Shown: positions 6,103 through 11,541 of the stretch, piece by piece
How the letters are laid out: the number at the start of each line of letters is the position of its first letter
Position numbering within the stretch: position 1 is the stretch's first letter
From: an uncultured Collinsella sp.
Lineage (GTDB): Bacteria > Actinomycetota > Coriobacteriia > Coriobacteriales > Coriobacteriaceae
NCBI GenBank assembly: GCA_900548565.1
Contig: URKV01000053.1
Location: 1 to 11,541, forward strand
DNA: 11,541 nucleotides
Reading direction: 5' to 3'
Translations under genes and position numbers: made by a program
Notes under the pieces: generated by a model
Seen by the model: the letters and a program-made list of their open reading frames with translations, nothing else
Told to the model about the DNA's origin: nothing
Databases searched by the model: none

Positions 6103-7405
6103 GCTCGCCGGCAACAGTGTAAGCGGCCACACGTGGGGCCTCGACCTTACCGAATGGGATGACAAGATCAAGGCTCACTCCGACAGCGCCACTATGTGTC
6201 TCGTCCAAGACGCGCGGGGCTTTGAAGCCGCGGGGGAAACAGGCGACAAAGAGCCCTATTGCACCAAGGTATACGCCCAGGACAAGTACAAACTCACGGG
6301 AACCGACAAGCTCAGCTGGGTCGATAATGCGCTGAAGGAAACGACCGGGCGCACGCGCAACGAGGTAGATGTCGAGGACGATAACGGGGCCAAGGAGAAA
6401 GTCCTGGAGCGTTGCTGGTCTATCAACTACACCAGCTGCACGGGCTTGTCGCACGGAGGCAATCCTTTTACCTCGGCACGAGTAGTCAACGAGCATCTGT
6501 ATAAGAGCCCGTACATCAATCCCAGCGGCATCGAGGATACAAAGTCAGATTACCTCAAGCACATTGGCATCATCGCATCCGACTTTGTTGATGCGGCGCT
6601 GGCCCGGAGCATCTATCAGCGCAATTACGATACGGAGCACAAGCAGACGGCTTCGTACTATCTCCCGTACTATCTCCCGACCCGCATGCGCATGACGTAC
6701 GGCGACTCGCTGAGCGATGCCTCATTCCAGGATGGCAAGACCGTTGGCGAGGGTCATTTCCGCCTCGTCGACAGCAGCAACGTACTCAACGTGGCAGCTT
6801 CGGGCCATGCGTTTGCCATCGAATATGTGGATGTCGACGCCTTGGGCAACGAGACCGTTACGGAGCTGCGGGGCTCCGTGCCCATCGATATCGATCCACG
6901 CGCGCTGACGCCCCATTTTGAGGGACTCGAAGGCCTTAAGGCCGGCGAAGACGTGCGCGCCAAGATTGCGGCATCACTCGAGGGCAAGCTCGAAACCGAT
7001 GCCTGCACGGCCCAGCTCGAGTTTGTGCACGACGCGAACGGCGCTCCGGGAACGGCGATGGCCGAGGGCGAGGCATTTACCGCGGGAACGTACTGGGTGC
7101 GCGTGAACGGTCTCTTGGGCGACGCGGCGCAGAGCTACACACTCGCCAGCGATGGAGCCGCAAGCTTTACCGTAGCGGCCTCGGGCAGCGCAGGCGGCAC
7201 CGGTAGCGGCACGGGTTCCAACGCAGACGGCGCCGACAAGAACGGCGGCGGCAACAAGAGCAAGGGCTCGACCGGAAAACTCGCCGACACGGGCGACGGC
7301 TCTGGCGTTGCCGCCGGGCTCGCTGCCGCCGCCGTGGCGACAACGGTCGCCGGCGCGGCGATGCTTGCCAATGACCGCGAAGACAACGAAGGTGCTAGCG
7401 AATAG
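5795..7405 (+). CDS. PI-PLC X-domain surface protein, C-terminal part with LADTG anchor
   Basis: Continuation of the gene beginning at 4915. The nominal start (TTG at 5795) lies inside the upstream frame without a ribosome site, so real homology begins only at about 5864 (DGNYLHLSDVIGYFKTFL). Typical PI-PLC X features follow: NPSEALIMLVSRG, GKIVLLRRF, INYTSCTG and GIIASDFVD. After about 6700 comes a region resembling extracellular Ig-like repeats (HFRLVDSSNVLNV, then GTYWVRVNGLLGDAAQSYTL), then a Gly/Ser/Asn-rich spacer. The C-terminus has LADTG (7280-7294), a hydrophobic alanine/valine stretch and a charged tail, a sortase-signal layout with Ala in place of the usual Pro. This suggests a cell-wall-anchored phospholipase. 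A hairpin terminator follows. If the frame break is real, this half would not be made from its own start, and the gene would be a pseudogene or phase-variable. Confidence 0.8.
   Translation: MISVSERAMTPASTTGFSTYSKKDGNYLHLSDVIGYFKTFLNENPSEALIMLVSRGNDEATDESVTTAFAKVLDDNPKLFYTSSRIPTLHEVRGKIVLLRRFRLAGNSVSGHTWGLDLTEWDDKIKAHSDSATMCLVQDARGFEAAGETGDKEPYCTKVYAQDKYKLTGTDKLSWVDNALKETTGRTRNEVDVEDDNGAKEKVLERCWSINYTSCTGLSHGGNPFTSARVVNEHLYKSPYINPSGIEDTKSDYLKHIGIIASDFVDAALARSIYQRNYDTEHKQTASYYLPYYLPTRMRMTYGDSLSDASFQDGKTVGEGHFRLVDSSNVLNVAASGHAFAIEYVDVDALGNETVTELRGSVPIDIDPRALTPHFEGLEGLKAGEDVRAKIAASLEGKLETDACTAQLEFVHDANGAPGTAMAEGEAFTAGTYWVRVNGLLGDAAQSYTLASDGAASFTVAASGSAGGTGSGTGSNADGADKNGGGNKSKGSTGKLADTGDGSGVAAGLAAAAVATTVAGAAMLANDREDNEGASE
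5857..5863 (+). other. Seven-A tract where the phospholipase frame breaks
   Basis: The upstream frame reads CTC AAA AAA AGA. The homologous downstream frame needs CTC AAA AAA GAC, so one A too many is present (or one base is skipped, a +1 shift). A homopolymer is a common place for assembly or sequencing error, for reversible slippage, and for RNA polymerase slippage. A standard -1 ribosomal slip on A AAA AAA would give the wrong frame. Confidence 0.85.
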
Positions 7406-7442
7406 GCAAGCCGGCCTTTTAGACACATCGACTCAATTGGGG

Positions 7443-7475
7443 GGGGCGCAGAATACCGTTCTGCGCCCCGATTTT
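7443..7475 (+). terminator. Terminator after the phospholipase gene
   Basis: A perfect 11-bp stem, GGGGCGCAGAA (7443-7453) with TTCTGCGCCCC (7459-7469), loop TACCG, then GATTTT. The hairpin lies between convergent genes and may also stop the minus-strand gene, although there is no T run in that direction. Confidence 0.88.
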
Positions 7476-7500
7476 ACCTTAGCCCGAACACCGTTATCGG

Positions 7501-7770
7501 CTACATCACCATGTTCAGCGCATTCACGAACTCCTGAGCTTGGGAGCGGCTGCTCAGACTAAAGACACAGGCAGTCAACAGCCTGTTACGTAGGAAAACG
7601 TCGCGACCCTTGATCCTGCTGACCCCCGTAATGTCCTTAAGATAAACAATCTCGGTGTGCTTGCCACCAAAAGTGCCCTTCTTGAGCACCTCAATGCGGT
7701 TAGGGTAGATCTTGACGTCTTTAAACCTACCCGAACCTTTGTCCTGGAACAGCAGCGTGTTGTTGTCCAT
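7501..7770 (-). CDS. Small PH-like domain protein, function unknown
   Basis: An 89-aa protein with no signal peptide or membrane segment. Order of elements: LLFQDKG, then alternating beta strands (FKDVKIYPNRIEVLKKG), a loop, TEIVYLKDITGVSRIKGRDVFLRN, and a C-terminal helix SRSQAQEFVNALNMVM. Strand-rich body, IEVL strand, an I/V-x-L-x-D-I-x-x-V segment and a final helix fit small bacterial PH-like domains, sometimes joined to SHOCT modules elsewhere. This is recognition by pattern, not certainty. The start at 7770 has GGGAG about eight bases upstream. The longer form from GTG at 7815 adds 15 residues but has no Shine-Dalgarno. It is divergent from the nuclease gene, with about 165 bp between them, and convergent with the phospholipase gene. 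Confidence 0.7.
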   Translation of the reverse strand: MDNNTLLFQDKGSGRFKDVKIYPNRIEVLKKGTFGGKHTEIVYLKDITGVSRIKGRDVFLRNRLLTACVFSLSSRSQAQEFVNALNMVM

Positions 7771-7937
7771 ACGCGTCACTCCCGTGGGGTTCGCTAAAAC
7801 TGTCACTATGGTCACATTTTAGTCGCCGCAAGGCCCCATGCGATGATGTCAGACAGCACAGCAATTCGTGTCCGCGCGAGGCTTTAAACTAAATTCGATA
7901 AAGATGCATTCCACAAGAGGAAAGCGGGGCGACAGTG

Positions 7938-8987
7938 ATGGGCGAACTGGTAAACCGTGGAGAATCGGCAATCGTGCCCGAAGGTTTTTACAAGCAGGTC
8001 TCCTCGATTCTCAACGCCGCTCGCGACAAGGCCTATACCGCTGTTAACTTTGCGATGGTTGAGGCATATTGGGAGATCGGCAAGAGTATTGTTGATGAAC
8101 AGGGCGGAGAGGAGCGCGCCAAGTATGGCGATGCACTGATCGACGAACTTGCCGTTAGATTGACTAAGGATTTTGGCAGAGGCTTCAACGCCAGAAGCTT
8201 AAGATACATGCGTCAGTTTTATCTTGCGTTCCCAATCCGGAACGCGCTGCGTTCCGAATTGAATTGGACACATTACCGCAGGTTATCGCGTATAACCGAC
8301 CCTGATGCTCGAACATGGTACATGAACGAATGTGCCGATTCTCGCTGGAGCACGCGTCAGCTCGAACGCCAGATCAACACCATGTTCCGCGGGCGCCTAC
8401 TTGCCAGCAAAGACAAAGAGGCCGTCACCCAGGAAATCCAAAAGAGCGCCCCGACCCATCGCCCCGAGGATATCATCCGCGACCCATATGTACTGGAGTT
8501 TTTAGGTTTCTCGGACGATGCTGCGTTTCGCGAGAGCGATCTAGAGCAGGCGCTCATCACGCATCTTCAGAAGTTCCTGCTGGAGCTTGGCCGTGGCTTC
8601 GCTTTCGAGGCGCGCCAAAAGCGCATCACCTTTGATGGGCGCCATTTCTATATTGACCTTGTTTTTTACAACTATCTGATGCGCTGCTTCGTGCTCATCG
8701 ACCTTAAGACGGACGATCTTACGCATCAGGACCTGGGCCAGATGCAAATGTATGTGAACTACTACACGCGCGAGCTCATGAACGAAGGCGACAATCCGCC
8801 CATAGGCATCGTGCTCTGCGCGGACAAAAGCGATTCGATCGTCGAGTACACGCTGCCCGAAGACAACGACCAAGTGTTTGCCGCCAAATACCTGCCGTAT
8901 CTTCCAAGCAAGGAAGAGCTGGCGCGCGAGCTGAGTGCCGAGTACCGCGCCATCAACGAAGCGACTAATGGCGAAACGCAAGGGTAG
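7938..8987 (+). CDS. DUF1016/YhcG-type PDDEXK nuclease
   Basis: A 349-aa protein of the DUF1016 (YhcG) family, close to the family's usual length and apparently intact. Residues about 15-170 form the DUF1016 N-terminal helical domain (AYWEIGKSIV, GRGFNARSLRYMRQFY, NWTHYRRLSRI, then WSTRQLERQI). Residues about 180-335 form the PDDEXK-type nuclease domain: FLGF, a DLEQALITHL helix, FAFEARQKRITFDG, then FYIDLVFYN with Asp240 and VLIDLKTD with Asp255-x-Lys257, followed by the helix QMQMYVNYY. The DxK form replaces ExK but is compatible with activity. Cytoplasmic and probably acting on DNA. Family members often neighbour restriction or defence genes, but none is visible here, so a defence role is not supported by context. 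The ATG at 7938 is preferred, with GTG at 7935 just before it. Purine-rich AGAGGAAAG upstream could serve as ribosome site. Confidence 0.9.
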   Translation: MGELVNRGESAIVPEGFYKQVSSILNAARDKAYTAVNFAMVEAYWEIGKSIVDEQGGEERAKYGDALIDELAVRLTKDFGRGFNARSLRYMRQFYLAFPIRNALRSELNWTHYRRLSRITDPDARTWYMNECADSRWSTRQLERQINTMFRGRLLASKDKEAVTQEIQKSAPTHRPEDIIRDPYVLEFLGFSDDAAFRESDLEQALITHLQKFLLELGRGFAFEARQKRITFDGRHFYIDLVFYNYLMRCFVLIDLKTDDLTHQDLGQMQMYVNYYTRELMNEGDNPPIGIVLCADKSDSIVEYTLPEDNDQVFAAKYLPYLPSKEELARELSAEYRAINEATNGETQG

Positions 8988-9052
8988 CAGCACGTTGCGA
9001 CCGAAACCACCGCAGCCGTCGCAGGCGCACTCGCGGTTGCGACGGCTGCTAC
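8984..9052 (+). other. Competing inverted repeats at the nuclease gene end
   Basis: Arm C (9034-9052) can pair either with arm B or with arm A. GCAGCCGTCGCA (9012-9023) and TGCGACGGCTGC (9038-9049) make a perfect 12-bp stem. The segment 8984-9003, which overlaps the stop codon, pairs with 9034-9052 over 19 bp with one bulged A and two G-U pairs. No T run follows, so it is not a normal intrinsic terminator. It may protect the 3' end of the nuclease message or act as a switch. Confidence 0.5.
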
Positions 9053-9166
9053 GAAACAATACCGGTCATGGACGCCGGCAACGACATTCTAGCCGTGGCT
9101 GGCGAGCGTGACCTGACAGGCAAAGACGCGGCCTTCGTCTGATGTGGGTTCATTGGCTGCCACAGA

Positions 9167-9192
9167 AAAGGGCCGGTTGCAGCCGGCCCTTT
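9167..9192. terminator. Bidirectional terminator between convergent genes
   Basis: A perfect 10-bp stem, AAAGGGCCGG (9167-9176) with CCGGCCCTTT (9183-9192), loop TTGCAG. The plus strand continues TTTAG. The minus strand continues TTTTCT, the better tail. It lies between the nuclease gene (plus) and the zinc-ribbon gene (minus), about 180-220 bases from each. Confidence 0.75.
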
Positions 9193-9388
9193 AGACGATA
9201 GCGCCTGCGTTGCCCGCGCTTCCAAAGTTGACCGACTGAGGAGCGGGTTCCGCCGCACACCCTGATTTTACCCAGTGAGGCAGCTCTTTTGCAGCCGCTC
9301 CACTGTTTATTTACATCTGGCACCCTCAAACAATCAGACGGCAGCCCGCACTCCTGAGAGCCGCCCCATACCCCCGGCCATCACGTTA

Positions 9389-9406
9389 CGGTGCCAACCG
9401 GCACCG
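9389..9406 (-). other. Short hairpin just after the zinc-ribbon gene
   Basis: CGGTGCC (9389-9395) and GGCACCG (9400-9406) form a perfect 7-bp stem with loop AACC, six bases after the stop codon of the minus-strand gene. No T run follows on that strand, so termination here is doubtful. It may stabilise the message end. Confidence 0.4.
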
Positions 9407-9411
9407 CTCCC

Positions 9412-10749
9412 CTACTTCCCAAATAGCGCACCCAGCAGGCCGCGACGTTTGGGCTTCTCCTCTCGGTAGGAACCCTCGACGGCGGCTGCAACCTGGCGCG
9501 GTTGCTCGCCGCCTCCACGGCGCACGATCTGGTACAGGAACGGCGATTTAACGTATTTGACCTCGACGGGCGTGGCGTGCACGGTGCTCTCACCGGACAG
9601 ATGCAGACTCGGGCTGAGCGGCGCCACGATATGCGTTTCGCGCTTGTCGCTAAACACCACCGCGGCCGCGCGGCCCGTCTGGCCGTTTACGGCGATGCGC
9701 ACCTGCTCGCCGTCGCGGCTATCCGTTGCCGGACGGTCGACAAAGTACACCGGCACCATAACTAGGCCGTCCTTGTGCTTGCGGGCCTTGCGCGCCCAGG
9801 TGCGGATGCTCTTTTTATTGAGCCCCAGTACAGCCTCGGCGTCGTTGCCCGCAACGTCGAGCGCCAGCTTATCAATGACCACCTGGTCCTTGGTAGACGC
9901 ATCGACGGAGACGACGCGAAAGTCGCCTTCCTGCATGGCGGGATCGAACGGACCGACCTTGGCAAAGTCCCACGGCTCCAAAATGCCCAGGAGGCGAACG
10001 TCCAGGTAGTTTGCCCTGGGATACGCCCAGTCGAGCACCTCGTAGTACACCAGGGTCTCCTTGCTCAGGCCCTTGACCGGGAAGGACGCCATCATGCGCA
10101 GGTCCGCCAGCGCCATGGGGAAATAGAAGAGCATCATGTCGTTTTGGATCGCATCTTCCACGTCGTGCCCGGCAAAGGCGTCGGGGTACTGGCGCACCAG
10201 CTGCAGTGCGTTGGCACGTGCCTGCTGCGGCGAGATTTCGCAGGGAATGCCCTGCTCCGGCACATACTCTGCACCCACGCCCATGGTCAGACGCTTGCTG
10301 AAGGTACCGGGCTTGAGCAGGTCGGCAATGCCGATCTTGTTGCCGCAGGACGGGCACTCAAACACACGCTGCGTTGACTCGCCCTCAAAGGACGCTCCGC
10401 AGAAGGGGCAAGGAATGCTCACATGCGTAGCCTCTTGGAACTCCTGCGCCGTGCCGCGATCCTCCCACAGCAGATGTTCCAGGACCGACTGATTGCGCCA
10501 GTGCGAATTGAAGAAATACCAGTCCGGGTCCTCCGGGCGCTCGAGTTGCGACACATGCGTGAGCTTGAGCAGTCCATCCACCACCGTCAACGGCGTATGG
10601 CGAATGCCCAAAGCGCTCTTGGGCTCTCCGGCGTCCGCCTGCCACGGAATGACCGCACCGCAATAAGCGCACTCAAAGCTGCGCTTAGCTTGGTGTGTGT
10701 ACATAGGGCCGCCGCAGTTTTGACATTTAATGGCAAACATCTCGTCCAT
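9412..10749 (-). CDS. Protein with two TFIIB-like zinc ribbons, function unknown
   Basis: A 445-aa cytoplasmic-type protein with no signal peptide or clear membrane helix. Two four-cysteine zinc ribbons: Cys9/Cys12 with Cys27/Cys30, and Cys114/Cys117 with Cys132/Cys135. The rest is a mixed alpha/beta body with a segment like that seen in other TFIIB-type zinc-ribbon proteins (MVPVYFVDRP, then IAVNGQTGRAAAVVF), and a basic tail EEKPKRRGLLGALFGK. The start at 10749 has AAAGGAGG (10765-10758) at eight bases. A longer frame to 10800 has none and adds 17 residues ahead of the first ribbon. Family members are annotated only by the ribbon, so role is unknown: nucleic-acid binding or a scaffold are guesses. 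Upstream, a near-copy of the lipoprotein 18-mer core lies on the same strand. Confidence 0.82.
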   Translation of the reverse strand: MDEMFAIKCQNCGGPMYTHQAKRSFECAYCGAVIPWQADAGEPKSALGIRHTPLTVVDGLLKLTHVSQLERPEDPDWYFFNSHWRNQSVLEHLLWEDRGTAQEFQEATHVSIPCPFCGASFEGESTQRVFECPSCGNKIGIADLLKPGTFSKRLTMGVGAEYVPEQGIPCEISPQQARANALQLVRQYPDAFAGHDVEDAIQNDMMLFYFPMALADLRMMASFPVKGLSKETLVYYEVLDWAYPRANYLDVRLLGILEPWDFAKVGPFDPAMQEGDFRVVSVDASTKDQVVIDKLALDVAGNDAEAVLGLNKKSIRTWARKARKHKDGLVMVPVYFVDRPATDSRDGEQVRIAVNGQTGRAAAVVFSDKRETHIVAPLSPSLHLSGESTVHATPVEVKYVKSPFLYQIVRRGGGEQPRQVAAAVEGSYREEKPKRRGLLGALFGK

Positions 10750-10817
10750 GGAAACGTCCTCCTTTGCACAGGGGCTGTCGGCATTAAGTATGTCGATCAA
10801 ACAGGCACATGCCCATA

Positions 10818-10840
10818 CCCATGTGGCCCAAAATGGACCA
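10818..10840 (-). promoter_or_regulatory. Possible regulatory site upstream of the zinc-ribbon gene
   Basis: On the minus strand TGGGCCACATGGG (10830-10818) differs from the lipoprotein-upstream TGGGACACATGG core by one base over 12. It overlaps an imperfect palindrome TGGTCC-ATTTT-GGGCCA (10840-10824). It lies about 70 bases before the ATG in the same orientation as the lipoprotein copies. Operator role is inference. Confidence 0.35.
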
Positions 10841-10928
10841 CCCAGGCAGACGAGAAGGCTCGCTCGTTAGCACCGGCAGACTATTGCTGCATTTTCTGAG
10901 CATCGGTGCACGGCGCCCCCGCGCGAGC

Positions 10929-10934
10929 TACACT
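10929..10934 (+). promoter_or_regulatory. Possible -10 of the cation-efflux gene
   Basis: TACACT, four of six to the -10 consensus, 34 bases before the ATG. The same hexamer occurs before the dipeptidase gene. The segment 17 bp upstream (GTGCAC) is a poor -35. Confidence 0.3.
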
Positions 10935-10967
10935 ATCCCCTTAAACATGATTGTGAGGACGACCGCT

Positions 10968-11499
10968 ATGCTATTTGTAAATCGGCTGGTACATACGCTT
11001 GTTCCCGGCAGCGAGGACGAGCCGGTCGATGCATCTTGCCGCACCAACGCGGGTTTTACCGCAAGCCTCATCTGCATTGGACTCAACATCACCCTGTGCC
11101 TGGCCAAGGGCATCGCGGGCCTGCTCGCCGGCTCCGTCTCCCTCATCGCCGACGCTTTCAACAACCTCTCCGATGCCTCGAGCAACATCGTGAGCCTGCT
11201 CGGGTTCCGCCTTGCCAGCCGCCCGGCAGACGAAGGCCACCCCTATGGTCACGGCCGCTATGAGTACCTAGCCGGCCTGTTCGTCGCCGTCCTGGTTTGC
11301 GCCGTCGGCATCAACCTGATCCTCGAGTCGGTCACCAAGATCATCAAGCCTTCCCCCACCGCTTACACGTTCATTTCCCTTGCGGCACTGGCTACGTCCA
11401 TGCTCGTAAAGCTCTGGATGGCCGCGTTCAACCGCACGCTGGGTAACCGCATCGATTCCGAAACGCTCATCGCCACGGCGCAGGACTCCAAAAACGACG
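10968..11499 (+). CDS. Cation diffusion facilitator transporter, N-terminal part
   Basis: Translation from the ATG at 10968 stays open to the contig end, giving about 177 native residues of a CDF (cation efflux) family protein, usually near 300 aa or more. CDF proteins are membrane antiporters that export divalent metals in exchange for protons. Visible features: first membrane helix ASLICIGLNITLCLAKGIAGL, second with SVSLIADAFNNLSDASSNIV, then the family hallmark HPYGHGRYEYLA, and further helices (LFVAVLVCAVGINLIL, TFISLAALATSMLVKLWM). In the second helix the metal site usually given as HxxxD or DxxxD reads Asp62-x-x-x-Asn66, so metal choice cannot be predicted. GAGG lies nine bases upstream. 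An in-frame ATG at 10947 is possible but lacks a ribosome site. It is divergent from the zinc-ribbon gene. The 3' part is lost at the adapter. Confidence 0.92.
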
Positions 11500-11541
11500 C
11501 TGTCTCTTATACACATCTCCGAGCCCACGAGACTCCTGAGC
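11500..11541. other. Nextera i7-side library adapter (artefact)
   Basis: Positions 11500-11518 read CTGTCTCTTATACACATCT (mosaic end), then CCGAGCCCACGAGAC, then TCCTGAGC, which is the reverse complement of the 8-base index seen at the left end. The same i7-side adapter thus bounds both ends of the contig. Not genomic. Confidence 0.98.

Larger units (their letters stand above)
8988..9411. other. Noncoding stretch between convergent genes
   Basis: These 424 bp hold the competing inverted repeats at its left edge, the bidirectional terminator at 9167-9192, an interrupted hairpin with CAGTG/CACTG ends at about 9274-9305 followed by TTTATTTA, and a 7-bp stem at 9389-9406. I find no tRNA, no SRP or RNase P core and no coding frame with a ribosome site. 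A small transcript is possible but not shown. Confidence 0.55.

Noticed and set aside
7938..8987. Defence island around the DUF1016 nuclease
   Set aside because: Neighbours are a PH-like protein, a phospholipase and a zinc-ribbon protein. No restriction, toxin or phage genes are present in the window.
9775..10377. Plus-strand frame of 200 codons opposite the zinc-ribbon gene
   Set aside because: It is a shadow frame with no ribosome site. The minus-strand protein has intact Cys motifs.
11268..11528. Minus-strand ORF beginning MGSEMCIRDS
   Set aside because: Its start is translated adapter sequence, and the body is antisense to the CDF transporter.

Overview
This is an 11.5 kb GC-rich contig from a Gram-positive-type bacterium, most likely a gut actinobacterium of the Coriobacteriia (Collinsella or a relative). 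That assignment is inference. It rests on high GC, strong AAGGAGG-type Shine-Dalgarno sites, two diacyl-lipoproteins with LVGC lipoboxes, a Tat-exported surface enzyme ending in an LPxTG-like LADTG tail, and GC-rich hairpin terminators. Both ends of the contig (1-52 and 11500-11541) are Nextera library adapter, not genome. The terminal genes are therefore cut by the library and assembly, not by biology.

Layout. On the minus strand (53-2798), a translationally coupled one-carbon pair, fchA then folD, is followed by a C69-family dipeptidase that runs off the left end. This FolD has lost the two residues needed for cyclohydrolase activity, so the adjacent FchA/cyclodeaminase-family protein probably supplies that step. 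On the plus strand (3175-4609) lie two paralogous lipoproteins. Each has its own terminator, and both are preceded by the same 18-bp sequence, which suggests duplication of a whole transcription unit. Next (4915-7405) is a large secreted protein: Tat signal, ricin-like lectin region, PI-PLC X-type catalytic domain, further extracellular region and LADTG anchor. Its reading frame is broken at a run of seven A.

The right part holds a small minus-strand PH-like protein (7501-7770), a complete DUF1016/YhcG-type PDDEXK nuclease on plus (7938-8987), a noncoding stretch with several inverted repeats, a minus-strand protein with two zinc ribbons (9412-10749), and the start of a divergently transcribed cation diffusion facilitator transporter (10968-11499). 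The transporter's frame has no stop before the contig end.

Functionally, only fchA-folD and the two lipoproteins form convincing units. The rest are single genes separated by terminators. I see no CRISPR array, tRNA, rRNA, insertion sequence, phage genes or recognisable defence island.
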